From: Clostridia bacterium
Lineage (GTDB): Bacteria; Bacillota; Clostridia; Oscillospirales; Acutalibacteraceae
NCBI GenBank assembly: GCA_900768075.1
Contig: CAAGBN010000064.1
Span: forward strand, 13,297 to 77,296
Direction: 5' to 3'
DNA length: 64,000 nt
The position numbers and the translations under genes were made by a program. Of this stretch, positions 34,655 to 43,459 are shown in pieces (positions within the stretch are counted from its first letter, which is position 1; each line of letters opens with the position of its first letter). Under the pieces are notes generated by a model that worked only from the letters and a program-made list of their open reading frames with translations, was not told the DNA's origin and searched no databases.

Positions 34655-34656
34655 TG

Positions 34657-34899
34657 TTATATTTCGTCGTGGAATGTACGTGAAATAACTTCGTCCTGCT
34701 GCTCTTTTGTAAGCTTGATGAAGTTAACAGCGTAACCGCTAACTCTTACTGTGAGCTGAGGATACTTCTCGGGATGAGCCTGAGCATCGAGAAGTGTTTC
34801 CTTAGTGAAAACGTTTATATTGAGATGATGTCCGCCTTTCTGAACATAACCGTCTAAAAGGGAAACGAGATTGTCAATCTGACTCTGTGTTGCTGCCAT
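34657..34899 (-). CDS. Stand-alone glycyl-radical subunit of a split pyruvate formate-lyase
   Basis: An 80-residue protein equal to the C-terminal glycyl-radical domain of PFL: QIDNLVSLLDGY, HHLNINVF, HPEKYPQLT and the radical loop VRVSGYAV with G55. It has its own AAGGAGGT 7 bases upstream of ATG and begins 33 bases after the stop of the PFL core gene. The core gene ends exactly where this domain would start, so the two together rebuild a full PFL. It resembles GrcA/YfiD spare-part proteins, but here no intact copy is present in the main gene, so it is likely obligatory. Confidence 0.88.
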   Translation of the reverse strand: MAATQSQIDNLVSLLDGYVQKGGHHLNINVFTKETLLDAQAHPEKYPQLTVRVSGYAVNFIKLTKEQQDEVISRTFHDEI

Positions 34900-34932
34900 A
34901 GAAATGGACCTCCTTAGTTTTATTTTTGTGAC

Positions 34933-37038
34933 TTAGTCAACCATATCTCTGTCGAGACCCTCGAAGAGAGTAGGATTGCTGCAAGCGCCGCCGATACAGT
35001 CAACGTCGATGTCACCTGCGAAAATTCTGTCGTCCTTACCAAGGGCGCCGGGGATAATTGAGAAGGTATTTGAAATACCGTCCTGAGCATCGATGAAGGG
35101 AAGCTTTGAAACAGATGAGAGTGATGCAACAGCACCGTGAGTATCTCTTCTGTGCATGGGGTTAGCACCGGGAGCGAAAGCTTCACCGTATTTTCTGCCG
35201 TCAGGTGTTGAACCTGTAGCCTTACCGTAAACAACGTTTGATGTGATAGTAAGAATTGAAGTTGTGGGGATACTGTTTCTGTATGTGTGGTTCTTTCTTA
35301 CGTGCTCCATAAAGATGTGAACGATATCGTGTGCGATTTCGTCAACTCTGTCGTCGTCGTTACCGAATTTGGGGAAGTCGCCTTCTACCTGATAGTCTAC
35401 TGCAAGACCGCTTTCATCTCTGATAACCTTAACCTTAGCATACTTGATAGCTGAAAGTGAGTCAGCTACAACGCTGAGACCTGCGATACCTGTTGCAAAC
35501 CAACGAGTAACGTTCTTATCGTGAAGAGCCATCTGGATTCTTTCGTAGCAGTATTTATCGTGCATGTAGTGGATAACGTTAAGAGTGTTAACGTAAACCT
35601 CTGCGAGCCAACGCATCATAGCGTCGTACTTTCTCATAACCTCATCGTAATCAAGGTATTCTGAAGTGATGGGGGTGAATTCAGGACCAACCTGCTTCTT
35701 TGTAACTTCGTCAACACCACCATTGATAGCGTAAAGAAGACATTTTGCAAGGTTAGCTCTTGCACCGAAGAACTGCATTTCCTTACCGAGTCTCATTGAT
35801 GATACACAGCAAGCGATAGCGTAGTCATCACCGTGTGTGAATCTCATAAGGTCGTCGTTCTCATACTGGATTGATGAAGTTTCGATTGACATCTTAGCAC
35901 AGTAGCGCTTGAAGTTGTCGGGAAGCTTAACTGACCAGAGAACTGTGAGGTTGGGCTCGGGAGCAGGGCCGAGGTTGTGAAGTGTGTGAAGGTAACGGTA
36001 TGACATCTTTGTTACAAGGTGTCTGCCGTCGATAGCTACACCACCGATTGATTCAGTTACCCACTGGGGGTCGCCTGAGAAGAGTGCATTATATTCGGGT
36101 GTACGAGCGAATTTTACAAGACGAAGCTTCATAATGAAATGGTCAACCATTTCCTGAATTTCTTTTTCTGTAAATAAGCCCTTCTTGATGTCACGCTCTG
36201 CATAGATATCAAGGAATGTTGATGTACGGCCGAGTGACATTGCAGCACCGTTCTGCTCCTTAACAGCAGCAAGGTAACCGAAGTAGAGCCACTGGATAGC
36301 TTCCTTTGTGTTCTTTGCGGGCATTGAGATGTCGTAGCCGTAGCTTGCAGCCATCTTCTTGAGCTCTTCAAGAGCACGGATCTGCTCTGAAAGCTCTTCT
36401 CTGTCACGGATAACCTGTGAGTACATAGCTGAACGTGTTCTTGCCTTCTGTTCTGCCTTGTCCTCGATAAGTCTGTCTACACCGTAAAGAGCAACTCTAC
36501 GGTAGTCACCGATGATACGGCCACGACCGTAAGCGTCGGGAAGACCTGTGATGATGTGGCTTGAACGGCAAGCTCTCATTTCGGGTGTGTAAGCATCAAA
36601 TACGCCTGCGTTGTGAGTCTTTCTGTGGACTGTGAAGAACTCGCTGATTTCGGGGTCTACCTTGTAGCCGTTATCTGCGCAAGCCTTTTCTGCCATACGG
36701 ATACCGCCATAGGGCTGAAGTGAACGCTTGAAGGGTTTGTCTGTCTGGAAACCGACAATCTTTTCTTTATCTTTATTGAGGTAGCCGGGGCCGTGTGAGG
36801 TAATGGTTGAAATGATATGTGTATCCATATCAAGTACGCCGCCCTTTTCACGTTCCTGTCTTGTTAAATCAAGCACCTGATCCCATAATTCGAGTGTATC
36901 CTCTGTAGGATCTTCAAGGAAAGATTCATCACCGTCATAGGGTGTGAAATTGTGTCTGATGAAGCTTCTTAAGTTGATTTCGTTGACCCAGGTTCCGTGT
37001 TCGAAACCTTCCCAGCCTTCGTAAATTCTTTTGCTCAT
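34933..37038 (-). CDS. pflB: Pyruvate formate-lyase core lacking the glycyl-radical domain
   Basis: Formate C-acetyltransferase converts pyruvate and CoA to acetyl-CoA and formate without oxygen. This 701-residue protein covers the barrel with the catalytic pair C410-C411 (IACCVSSM) and a normal N-terminus, but stops at LFEGLDRDMVD, about 50-60 residues short of family length, because the radical-loop domain is encoded separately at 34657-34899. The stop is a plain TAA and the next gene has a proper ribosome site, so this looks like a true gene split and not a sequencing frameshift. AGGAG precedes ATG 37038. Confidence 0.93.
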   Translation of the reverse strand: MSKRIYEGWEGFEHGTWVNEINLRSFIRHNFTPYDGDESFLEDPTEDTLELWDQVLDLTRQEREKGGVLDMDTHIISTITSHGPGYLNKDKEKIVGFQTDKPFKRSLQPYGGIRMAEKACADNGYKVDPEISEFFTVHRKTHNAGVFDAYTPEMRACRSSHIITGLPDAYGRGRIIGDYRRVALYGVDRLIEDKAEQKARTRSAMYSQVIRDREELSEQIRALEELKKMAASYGYDISMPAKNTKEAIQWLYFGYLAAVKEQNGAAMSLGRTSTFLDIYAERDIKKGLFTEKEIQEMVDHFIMKLRLVKFARTPEYNALFSGDPQWVTESIGGVAIDGRHLVTKMSYRYLHTLHNLGPAPEPNLTVLWSVKLPDNFKRYCAKMSIETSSIQYENDDLMRFTHGDDYAIACCVSSMRLGKEMQFFGARANLAKCLLYAINGGVDEVTKKQVGPEFTPITSEYLDYDEVMRKYDAMMRWLAEVYVNTLNVIHYMHDKYCYERIQMALHDKNVTRWFATGIAGLSVVADSLSAIKYAKVKVIRDESGLAVDYQVEGDFPKFGNDDDRVDEIAHDIVHIFMEHVRKNHTYRNSIPTTSILTITSNVVYGKATGSTPDGRKYGEAFAPGANPMHRRDTHGAVASLSSVSKLPFIDAQDGISNTFSIIPGALGKDDRIFAGDIDVDCIGGACSNPTLFEGLDRDMVD

Positions 37039-37074
37039 AATTATATCTCCTGATCTTTAAATTTTCACGGGTCT

Positions 37075-37103
37075 ATTATACAACAAAACTTTCGTTTTTT
37101 GAA
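37075..37103 (-). promoter_or_regulatory. Promoter of the pfl operon
   Basis: Minus strand TTCAAA, 17-base spacer, TATAAT, 37 bases before pflB. Confidence 0.6.
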
Positions 37104-37227
37104 TGGAATTTTTCGATTTTTTTCATTTTTGTTAATCTGTATAAAAAATAATGTAAACTTTGCATTTTTATCTATAAGTTTACGAATTTAGAGGAAAATT
37201 AAGAGAAGAAAACATCCATATTAAGGC

Positions 37228-38175
37228 TTATTTTTCTTTTCTGTAAAAGAGAAAAGAGGGGGTCAGTAATTCACTGATTTTAAGCAATAAATCGGAAAAG
37301 GGCAAAAGGATAAAGGTTGAAACCAAATTGAACAAAATATGGAAAAGAGAAATCCTCATACTGTCGCTGTCAGCGAAAGAAAAAAGACTTGCAAAAGGAA
37401 TGAACTCCATAAGGACAAAAAATATAACTGTACCTATGATGTTGAAAAGCAGATGAATGACAGAAACCTGCTTGGCTGTTTTAGATGCGCCTGCCGATGA
37501 AATTATAACGGGAATAACAGCTCCGATATTCTGCCCGAGAATTATATAAAAAGCGGTTGAGAGAGGGAAAATTCCCTGCATAGAAAGAGCCTGAAGAATG
37601 CCTACAGTTGCAGATGAGCTTTGCATAATTGCCGTCATTATAAAGCCTGTCAGCACGCCCTGAAATCTGCCGTCGGTTTTCGAGATAAAGGAGAGAAATT
37701 CAGGGTTGTCTTTCATTGCTTCAAAGGCTGATGACATTGTGTTAAGCCCGATAAAAAGCAGGCCGAAGCCCACGGCAATCATACCTGCAGACTGTAGCTT
37801 TTTTTTCTTGGAAAACATCTTCATAAGTGTGCCGAAAAAGACAGCTATAGGTGCAATATCAGAGAAGTTGAAGGCTATGATGAGACTTGTGACGGTTGTG
37901 CCTATATTGGCACCCATTACTATGCCCACAGCTCCCGAAAGCGACAGGATACCTGCATTGACAAAGGAGACGGCTGTGACCGTGGTTGCGCAGGAGCTCT
38001 GAATGATACCAGTGACACCGAATCCGGTGAGTACACCGCTGATTTTATTTTTAGTCAAAGCCGAAAGAATATCCCTTAATTTTTCACCGAAAGCCTCGGT
38101 TGTGCTCTCACTCATAACAGTCATACCTATAAGAAAAAGACCGATACCGCAAAGAAGATTGATTATACTGTACAT
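37228..38175 (-). CDS. Na/Pi cotransporter family protein
   Basis: A 315-residue membrane protein with the two inverted QSS repeats of the NptA/YjbB sodium-phosphate family: GVTGIIQSSCATTVTAVSF and FIMTAIMQSSSATVGILQ, each followed by helix-rich sequence. There is no C-terminal PhoU-like domain, which many bacterial members have, so it is the short form. The ATG at 38175 is preferred to an in-frame TTG at 38181; neither has a strong ribosome site. Phosphate uptake is likely but not proven. It is separated from pflB by 189 bases. Confidence 0.85.
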   Translation of the reverse strand: MYSIINLLCGIGLFLIGMTVMSESTTEAFGEKLRDILSALTKNKISGVLTGFGVTGIIQSSCATTVTAVSFVNAGILSLSGAVGIVMGANIGTTVTSLIIAFNFSDIAPIAVFFGTLMKMFSKKKKLQSAGMIAVGFGLLFIGLNTMSSAFEAMKDNPEFLSFISKTDGRFQGVLTGFIMTAIMQSSSATVGILQALSMQGIFPLSTAFYIILGQNIGAVIPVIISSAGASKTAKQVSVIHLLFNIIGTVIFFVLMEFIPFASLFSFADSDSMRISLFHILFNLVSTFILLPFSDLLLKISELLTPSFLFYRKEK

Positions 38176-38222
38176 TGGCAAAACCCCGAAATAAAATATA
38201 GTAAATAATATTCCGTCAGCTA

Positions 38223-38251
38223 TTGAAATATGGCAAATGATAAAGTATAAT
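38223..38251 (+). promoter_or_regulatory. Promoter for the GH20 gene
   Basis: TTGAAA, 17-base spacer, TATAAT, 38 bases before the start. Confidence 0.75.
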
Positions 38252-38289
38252 TAGGTGGAAGAAATTTAATTGTTCAAGAGGGTGAAAAT

Positions 38290-39741
38290 ATGATTCTTAA
38301 TGTTATTCCGAGAATTAATAAGGTTGATTTTACAGGTGGAGAGAGTTATCTCGATTTAAACGCTGTAAAGTACACTGCCGATTTGAGCTACGGTGATGAA
38401 GAATACGGCATTGTTATAGGTGATGAGGGCATCGAGGTTATCTCAAAGGGTGAAAAGGGCAAGTTTTATGCTATGAAAACCCTTGATCAGCTTAAAAATA
38501 TGGGTAAGGTGCCTCACTGCACAATCAAGGATGCTCCCGAGTTTCAGTACAGAGGCTTTATGATTGACTCATCACGTCATATGCAGACTGTTGATGAAAT
38601 CAAAACATATATTGAGGCTGCTGCAAGATATAAGTTCAATATCTTCCATTGGCATATCTGCGATGACCAGGGCTGGAGAATGGAAAGTGAAAAATATCCT
38701 CTCCTTAACGAAAAAGGCTCTTGGAGAGATTGCTACGGCTTCGGCTCACCTAATATGGAAAGATACGGCGGCTACTACACTAAAGATGAAATCAGAGATA
38801 TCGTAAAATTCTGCGAAGAAAGATTCATTGAAGTAGTACCTGAAATTGATATGCCGGGACATGTTACAGCTATTGTTTCATCGTATCCTGAGCTTTCTTG
38901 CAGAGGTGTGCAGATACCTCTTGAAACAACCGGCGGTATCTTTAAGAATATCCTTTGTGCAGGTAAGGAAGAGGTGTTTGATTTCTGCTTCGGTATTCTC
39001 GATGAGGTTGCAGAATTATTCCCCTGTAAGTATGTACATATCGGTGGCGACGAGGCACCCAAGGCTCGTTGGTGCAACTGCGAAAAATGTCAGCAGAGAA
39101 TCAAGGATGAGCATCTGGGTAGCGTTGAAGAGCTTCAGGGCTACTTTGCAAACAGAATTATTGCTCATCTCAAGTCAAAGGGCAAGGAAGTGCTTGCATG
39201 GAATGAAAGCCTTAATTCAGGTATTCTCGATGATGAGTGCATTATCTGTGACTGGATGGACAGAGGTCACAAGAGTGAAGAATACGCTAATAAGGGCGGT
39301 AAAATCATCATTGAGGATTTCTATCACTACTACCTTGACTATCCCTACGGTATGACACCGCTTAAGAAGACTTATACATATAATCCCTACCTTAAAAAGC
39401 TTTCAGAAATGGGCAAAAACAGAGTTCTCGGTGTAGAGACTCCCATCTGGACAGAGTATATCGAGGACTTCGGCAAGATGTGTTATATGTGCTTCCCGAG
39501 AATGATTGCCGTCGGTGAAAGAGGCTGGGTAAAGCCTGAAAACGCAAACTATGCCGACTTCAAAATCAGAATGAGAAACGATGTGCCTTACCTTAAGGAA
39601 ATCGGCATCACACCTGCTGATGAGAGTGAGTGGGATCCACCCTTCAGTGTGAGAATAAACAGAACACTTGATCATTTCAAGAAGGCGCTTTCACCTGCTT
39701 CAATAAGAGCAACATTATTCCCCAATAAAGAAGAAGACTAA
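38290..39741 (+). CDS. GH20 beta-N-acetylhexosaminidase (cytoplasmic)
   Basis: A 483-residue glycoside hydrolase family 20 enzyme that should release terminal GlcNAc/GalNAc by substrate-assisted catalysis. The order is a small N-terminal GH20b-like domain, then the barrel starting FQYRGFMIDSSRHM, NIFHWHICDDQGWR, and the catalytic pair D254-E255 in HIGGDEAPK. A CNCEKCQ cluster follows. There is no signal peptide, so substrates must be imported short glycans or cell-wall fragments. It stands alone with its own promoter; no transporter is adjacent. Confidence 0.92.
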   Translation: MILNVIPRINKVDFTGGESYLDLNAVKYTADLSYGDEEYGIVIGDEGIEVISKGEKGKFYAMKTLDQLKNMGKVPHCTIKDAPEFQYRGFMIDSSRHMQTVDEIKTYIEAAARYKFNIFHWHICDDQGWRMESEKYPLLNEKGSWRDCYGFGSPNMERYGGYYTKDEIRDIVKFCEERFIEVVPEIDMPGHVTAIVSSYPELSCRGVQIPLETTGGIFKNILCAGKEEVFDFCFGILDEVAELFPCKYVHIGGDEAPKARWCNCEKCQQRIKDEHLGSVEELQGYFANRIIAHLKSKGKEVLAWNESLNSGILDDECIICDWMDRGHKSEEYANKGGKIIIEDFYHYYLDYPYGMTPLKKTYTYNPYLKKLSEMGKNRVLGVETPIWTEYIEDFGKMCYMCFPRMIAVGERGWVKPENANYADFKIRMRNDVPYLKEIGITPADESEWDPPFSVRINRTLDHFKKALSPASIRATLFPNKEED

Positions 39742-39762
39742 AAAATCAATGTGTTTTTGGTT

Positions 39763-39914
39763 GCTTTTTCCACGGCAGGAAAAAGTCCTCTTGTGGTTCC
39801 CAAAATTCATTACGGCTTGGAGCGCCTATGAATTTTGACCACTGCGCCATCCTCGCCTCGCTTCATCCGCCACTGGCGGCGCTTCAGCGACGATGCCTGC
39901 CCGGCGAGGGCAAT
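39763..39914. repeat. Composite intergenic repeat, family A copy 2
   Basis: Contains the CTTTTTCC/GGAAAAAG hairpin (39764-39785) also present in the 61.6 and 63.9 kb copies, a CAAAATTCAT/ATGAATTTTG hairpin (39801-39837), a CCGCCACTGGCGG hairpin and the family ending TGCCTGCCCGGCGAGGGCA (39894-39912). CCTCGCC at 39851 can pair with GGCGAGG at 39903. Confidence 0.75.
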
Positions 39915-39924
39915 GATAAAAATT

Positions 39925-39963
39925 ACAGCAGACTACTTGTTTTGTAGTCTGCTGTTTGTGTTT
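39925..39963. terminator. Bidirectional terminator between GH20 and XRE genes
   Basis: Twelve-base perfect stem ACAGCAGACTAC/GTAGTCTGCTGT with a seven-base loop, lying between convergent genes. Confidence 0.85.
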
Positions 39964-40546
39964 ATTCTGCTTTCTTTTTGTGTAGCTTTTCTTTGATAAA
40001 TGCTTTAGCTTTGCCGATGAAATCCATAAACTTATCTTTCGGTACAAATGCGATGAAAAGACCGACTATGAGCATTAACCAAAACATTACAGTGAGAAGT
40101 TCAAGGTGATATTCCTCAATAAAATATTTGTAACTGTAACCGTAGTCCCAAGTGTGCTGATATGACTCTGTTTCGTAATGGTAATACATGAACGGAACAG
40201 GAACTTTAACAAAACGGGATATTACATATATAACAAAATTGCCTGCAAACCCGAATCCTGCTACACACAAAGAAATAATTTTGTTTATTATAGTGCCTGC
40301 AATAGAGTTGACAGATTTGCTTTTGATAGGTGCAGGCGACTCGCCTTTATAATCATCATTTAAAAGATAGTCGGCAGATACACCGAATAGCTTGCTGAGT
40401 TGTAGAATGTTTGATGCATCGGGCAGGGCAGAGCCTACCTCCCAACGAGATACAGCCTGACGTGATACACCGAGCCGTTCAGCTAATTCTTCCTGAGACA
40501 TATTACGGGCTTTTCTTAAATTTACAATTTTTTCTGACAGTTTCAT
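39962..40546 (-). CDS. XRE-family regulator with C-terminal membrane helices
   Basis: A 194-residue protein. Residues 1-68 are an HTH_3 domain (SQEELAERLGVSRQAVSRWEVG), followed by a linker and two membrane segments (about 90-110, IISLCVAGFGFAGNFVIYVI, and 150-170, LELLTVMFWLMLIVGLFIAFV) with a basic C-terminus. Membrane-attached XRE proteins of this kind are common in Clostridia, target unknown. AAGGAGG lies 8 bases upstream of ATG. Confidence 0.85.
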   Translation of the reverse strand: MKLSEKIVNLRKARNMSQEELAERLGVSRQAVSRWEVGSALPDASNILQLSKLFGVSADYLLNDDYKGESPAPIKSKSVNSIAGTIINKIISLCVAGFGFAGNFVIYVISRFVKVPVPFMYYHYETESYQHTWDYGYSYKYFIEEYHLELLTVMFWLMLIVGLFIAFVPKDKFMDFIGKAKAFIKEKLHKKKAE

Positions 40547-40669
40547 AATAAAACCTCCTTGGTTTTGGTAGGTTAATTGTAGCAGTTTGAGTCTGCGAAC
40601 TCCACCGCAACTGCTTTACAAATGCGCAACAAGAGTTTACATCCATAAAAATAACCGCCATAAAGACGG

Positions 40670-40981
40670 TTAAGATAGTCTTGTAAGTGGCTTTTCGATG
40701 TTGTATCCGTCGCTTTCACTAAAGGACATATCGACAGAGCCAAAAGGAAAATAATGAATGGTATAGTATGCTTTTTCATCGGAATAATCGGTTACGTTTA
40801 CATATACAGCCACAAGAGGGAGCTTGCTTGAATATACACCCTCAGATTGACTTTCAATAGCTTCATAGGTAGTGTTTGGCATATCAAAATCGCAGGAAAC
40901 AATGAGGTTTGCAGAGAATATCCTGAGGATTATTATGAGGACAAAAGCTATAAGAATAACCGTCTTGATGAGTTTCTTCAC
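40670..40981 (-). CDS. Small exported or membrane-anchored protein, unknown
   Basis: A 103-residue protein starting at GTG 40981 with AAAGGAG 8 bases upstream. Residues 5-25 form a signal anchor (IKTVILIAFVLIIILRIF); the rest is polar and Tyr/Asp rich, probably outside the cell. No family recognised. It lies upstream of the XRE gene on the same strand with a 123-base gap. Confidence 0.65.
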   Translation of the reverse strand: MKKLIKTVILIAFVLIIILRIFSANLIVSCDFDMPNTTYEAIESQSEGVYSSKLPLVAVYVNVTDYSDEKAYYTIHYFPFGSVDMSFSESDGYNIEKPLTRLS

Positions 40982-41088
40982 AAAATCACTCCTTTATCGG
41001 GGCTTGCAAAAACTGTAAGTGGCGGGAAAAACTGTTGTTGCCTGAAAATTATCCCGCAATTCTGCCTTCTGCACTATGCGTTCTGCAT

Positions 41089-41784
41089 TTATCTTGTAAC
41101 CACTTCGCCTGTTTTGGCGTTGATGATGTTGTTGAATACACAGGTGTGGCTTGAGGAAATGAATTTATCCATATGCAGTGAGCCGAAGTACCAATGCTTG
41201 AATTTGCAGATACGGCTTACGTCCTCGAGATAGGTGTTGATAGCAGTAATGCTGGCATCTGAGCCCGAGTGAAGCATAAGGAAATCCTTGATTTTTGCAG
41301 GGGGCTCATGGGTTATGATAAGGTCAATCTTACCGCCATATTTCTGCAGGTTTTCTACACCCTCAACAAGCTCCTCACGGGTAGGAATTTCAAGGTCTGA
41401 CCAGGTGTCCATTTCAAAGCGGATGTCAATGTCGGGGCTTTCTCCGCCACCCATAGTGAAGATTTTAGTGCCCTCAATTTCAAAAACCTGGCCGCGCATA
41501 AGATGGAAGATGTTAGCTGCTATGTGGTGTACCTTGCCACCGTTCCACTTTTTGATCTTGATGGAATTCAGCATATCGAAGTTTTCGTGAGTGCCGTCAA
41601 CGAAGCATATATTAAATTTTTTCTTGCTGAGCTTTTTGAGCACATTGATTTCTTCTTTTGAGCCGTTCCAGAGGAAGCCGAAATCACCGCAGACAATAAG
41701 AGTATCACCCTGTTTGAGGTTTTTAAGTCTCGGGTCGCTGAATCTTGAAGCGATGCCGTGAGTGTCACCGGTAACATATATCAT
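41089..41784 (-). CDS. Calcineurin-like metallophosphoesterase
   Basis: A 231-residue cytoplasmic phosphoesterase with the binuclear-metal motifs in order: GDTHG (D-x-H), CGDFG (GD), DGTHEN in the place of GNH(E/D), and THEPP for the later His. The GNHE Asn/His motif is written T-H-E-N, still able to bind metal. Substrate unknown. Start ATG 41784; the ribosome site is weak (GGTTGTG). Confidence 0.85.
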   Translation of the reverse strand: MIYVTGDTHGIASRFSDPRLKNLKQGDTLIVCGDFGFLWNGSKEEINVLKKLSKKKFNICFVDGTHENFDMLNSIKIKKWNGGKVHHIAANIFHLMRGQVFEIEGTKIFTMGGGESPDIDIRFEMDTWSDLEIPTREELVEGVENLQKYGGKIDLIITHEPPAKIKDFLMLHSGSDASITAINTYLEDVSRICKFKHWYFGSLHMDKFISSSHTCVFNNIINAKTGEVVTR

Positions 41785-41839
41785 ATTTTCACAACCGTTT
41801 CTTTAATATAATATTTTACAAAAAAGTTATTTTAGGGTC

Positions 41840-41868
41840 TGTACATTTTACAGTCTAATTGATATAAT
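41840..41868 (+). promoter_or_regulatory. Possible promoter for the DacA-like gene
   Basis: TGTACA, 17-base spacer, TATAAT, about 107 bases before the start codon at 41976. Confidence 0.45.
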
Positions 41869-41975
41869 AAAGAATAAACATAACTCTGATATGTTTCTAT
41901 TATTCTATCATAACTTTTCTGTGATTGCAAATATATATGATAAATTTCAAAAAAATTACACATGAGGTGGCTATA

Positions 41976-43412
41976 ATGAAAAAAACAGTTTCATTTTTAA
42001 TTGCTATTTTATTGGTGCTTTCCGCCTTCGCGGGTGTATTTTCAGTGAGTGCAACCTTTGCAGGTGAGGAGGTAACGGGCAATCTTGTCTCGAGAGTTTA
42101 TTATCTGCAGAGTCTTGATGACGGAACAGTTTTCTTTGAAAAGAATGCAGACAAGAAGATGCCTGCTGCAGCGTTCATCAAGCTTATTGCGGCTGTGGTT
42201 GCTATTGAAAAGTGGGGCAACCTTGATGAAACAGTCACCGTTACAAAAGAAAATCTTTCACTTGTTAAATACGATTACGGTATAAAAACCGCTTTTTATA
42301 AAGAGGGCGAAAAGGTCAGCAAAAAGGAGCTTATTAACTGCCTTGTTGTTTACAGTGCCAACGATGCCGTCAGTATTATTGCCCACGAGGTTTCAGGCTC
42401 ACGTGAGGCTTTTATTGCAGAAATGCAGGCTCTTGCAGAAAAGGCAGGCTGTACATCAACTCAGGTTAAGAATATTCACGGCTTCGATGAAGACGGTCAG
42501 TATACAACTGCGAAAGATATAGCTACACTTATGAAGTATGCAACAGGATATCCTGCATTTTCAGAGGCAATATCGGCAGACAGTGTAACTCTTAAGGCTA
42601 CATCTGAAAACGAAGAAAGAACCTATAAGTCGAGCAACAAAATGAAAATGTCTTCTATTTCCGACTATTATCATCAGTCGGTAACGGGCGGCAAATATAC
42701 AGCAACAGAGAAAGCAGGAGAGTGTGCAGCCGTTGTGACAAATATGGACGGTTACTCATATCTTGCAATTACTCTCGGAGGTAAGCTCAAGGATATTGAC
42801 AGAGACGGTATCAACGAAAATACCTGCTTTACAGATATAAAGAAAATGCTTAATTGGGTCTATGAGAATATCAGATACAGAGTGATTGCTTCTCCTGACC
42901 AGGGTGTGGCATATGTCAATGTAACTGCAGGTAAGGATGCTGACAAAATCAGACTCATTCCCGAAAAGGAAATATCTGCTCTCGTGCCTGCCAGTGTAAC
43001 ACCTGCTTCTGTTATGTTCGAGGTTGTTGAAGGCTCAGTTGCAAAGAAAATCACTGCACCTGTTGAAGCAGGCGAAATACTCGGTCAGGCTAAGGTTTAT
43101 TATGCAGGTGAAGAACTCACTACTGTAAATCTTGTGGCAGCACAGACTGTAAAAAGAAGCTTTACAGGCCTTATAATGTCGGGCGTTTCCGCATTGGTGG
43201 GTTCAACATTCTTTATGGTTATGACAATTCTGCTTTTCCTTGCAGCAGCAGGCTATCTTGTTTATATCTTGTCAGGCTTTTACGGCTGGGATAAGAAATT
43301 TGAAAAGCTTATGGCTGAAAACAAGAAAGCACCTGCAAAAAAGAGTACTGCTAAGAAAGCACCTGTAAAAGGCACTGCAAAGAAACAGCCGCCTAAAAAT
43401 ATCAAAAAATAA
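41976..43412 (+). CDS. DacA-like D-alanyl-D-alanine carboxypeptidase homologue with lost catalytic residues
   Basis: A 478-residue exported protein with the PBP5/DacA fold: signal peptide (1-28), transpeptidase-like domain (about 40-290), a C-terminal beta domain, a membrane helix (about 403-435) and a Lys/Ala/Pro-rich cytoplasmic tail (KKAPAKKSTAKKAP). The S-x-x-K motif reads A66-F-I-K69, so the nucleophile Ser is gone. S127-A-N129 is kept. The K-T-G motif reads V236-T-G238. Two of three motifs are broken, so carboxypeptidase or penicillin-binding activity is not expected. It may be a structural or regulatory pseudoenzyme in the wall. ATG 41976 has GAGGTGG upstream. Confidence 0.82.
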   Translation: MKKTVSFLIAILLVLSAFAGVFSVSATFAGEEVTGNLVSRVYYLQSLDDGTVFFEKNADKKMPAAAFIKLIAAVVAIEKWGNLDETVTVTKENLSLVKYDYGIKTAFYKEGEKVSKKELINCLVVYSANDAVSIIAHEVSGSREAFIAEMQALAEKAGCTSTQVKNIHGFDEDGQYTTAKDIATLMKYATGYPAFSEAISADSVTLKATSENEERTYKSSNKMKMSSISDYYHQSVTGGKYTATEKAGECAAVVTNMDGYSYLAITLGGKLKDIDRDGINENTCFTDIKKMLNWVYENIRYRVIASPDQGVAYVNVTAGKDADKIRLIPEKEISALVPASVTPASVMFEVVEGSVAKKITAPVEAGEILGQAKVYYAGEELTTVNLVAAQTVKRSFTGLIMSGVSALVGSTFFMVMTILLFLAAAGYLVYILSGFYGWDKKFEKLMAENKKAPAKKSTAKKAPVKGTAKKQPPKNIKK

Positions 43413-43459
43413 GCATATATGTTAACTGACTATATGACTTTGACGAAAGGGATTGAAAT

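Noticed and set aside
37104..37227. Rex or FNR operator in the pfl upstream region
   Set aside because: TTAACAAAAATG and related half-sites are present, but no full palindrome is visible; too weak to claim.
41050..41088. TTCTGC-rich stretch after the metallophosphoesterase gene
   Set aside because: Short and imperfect (three TTCTGC-like units); I cannot separate it from chance.
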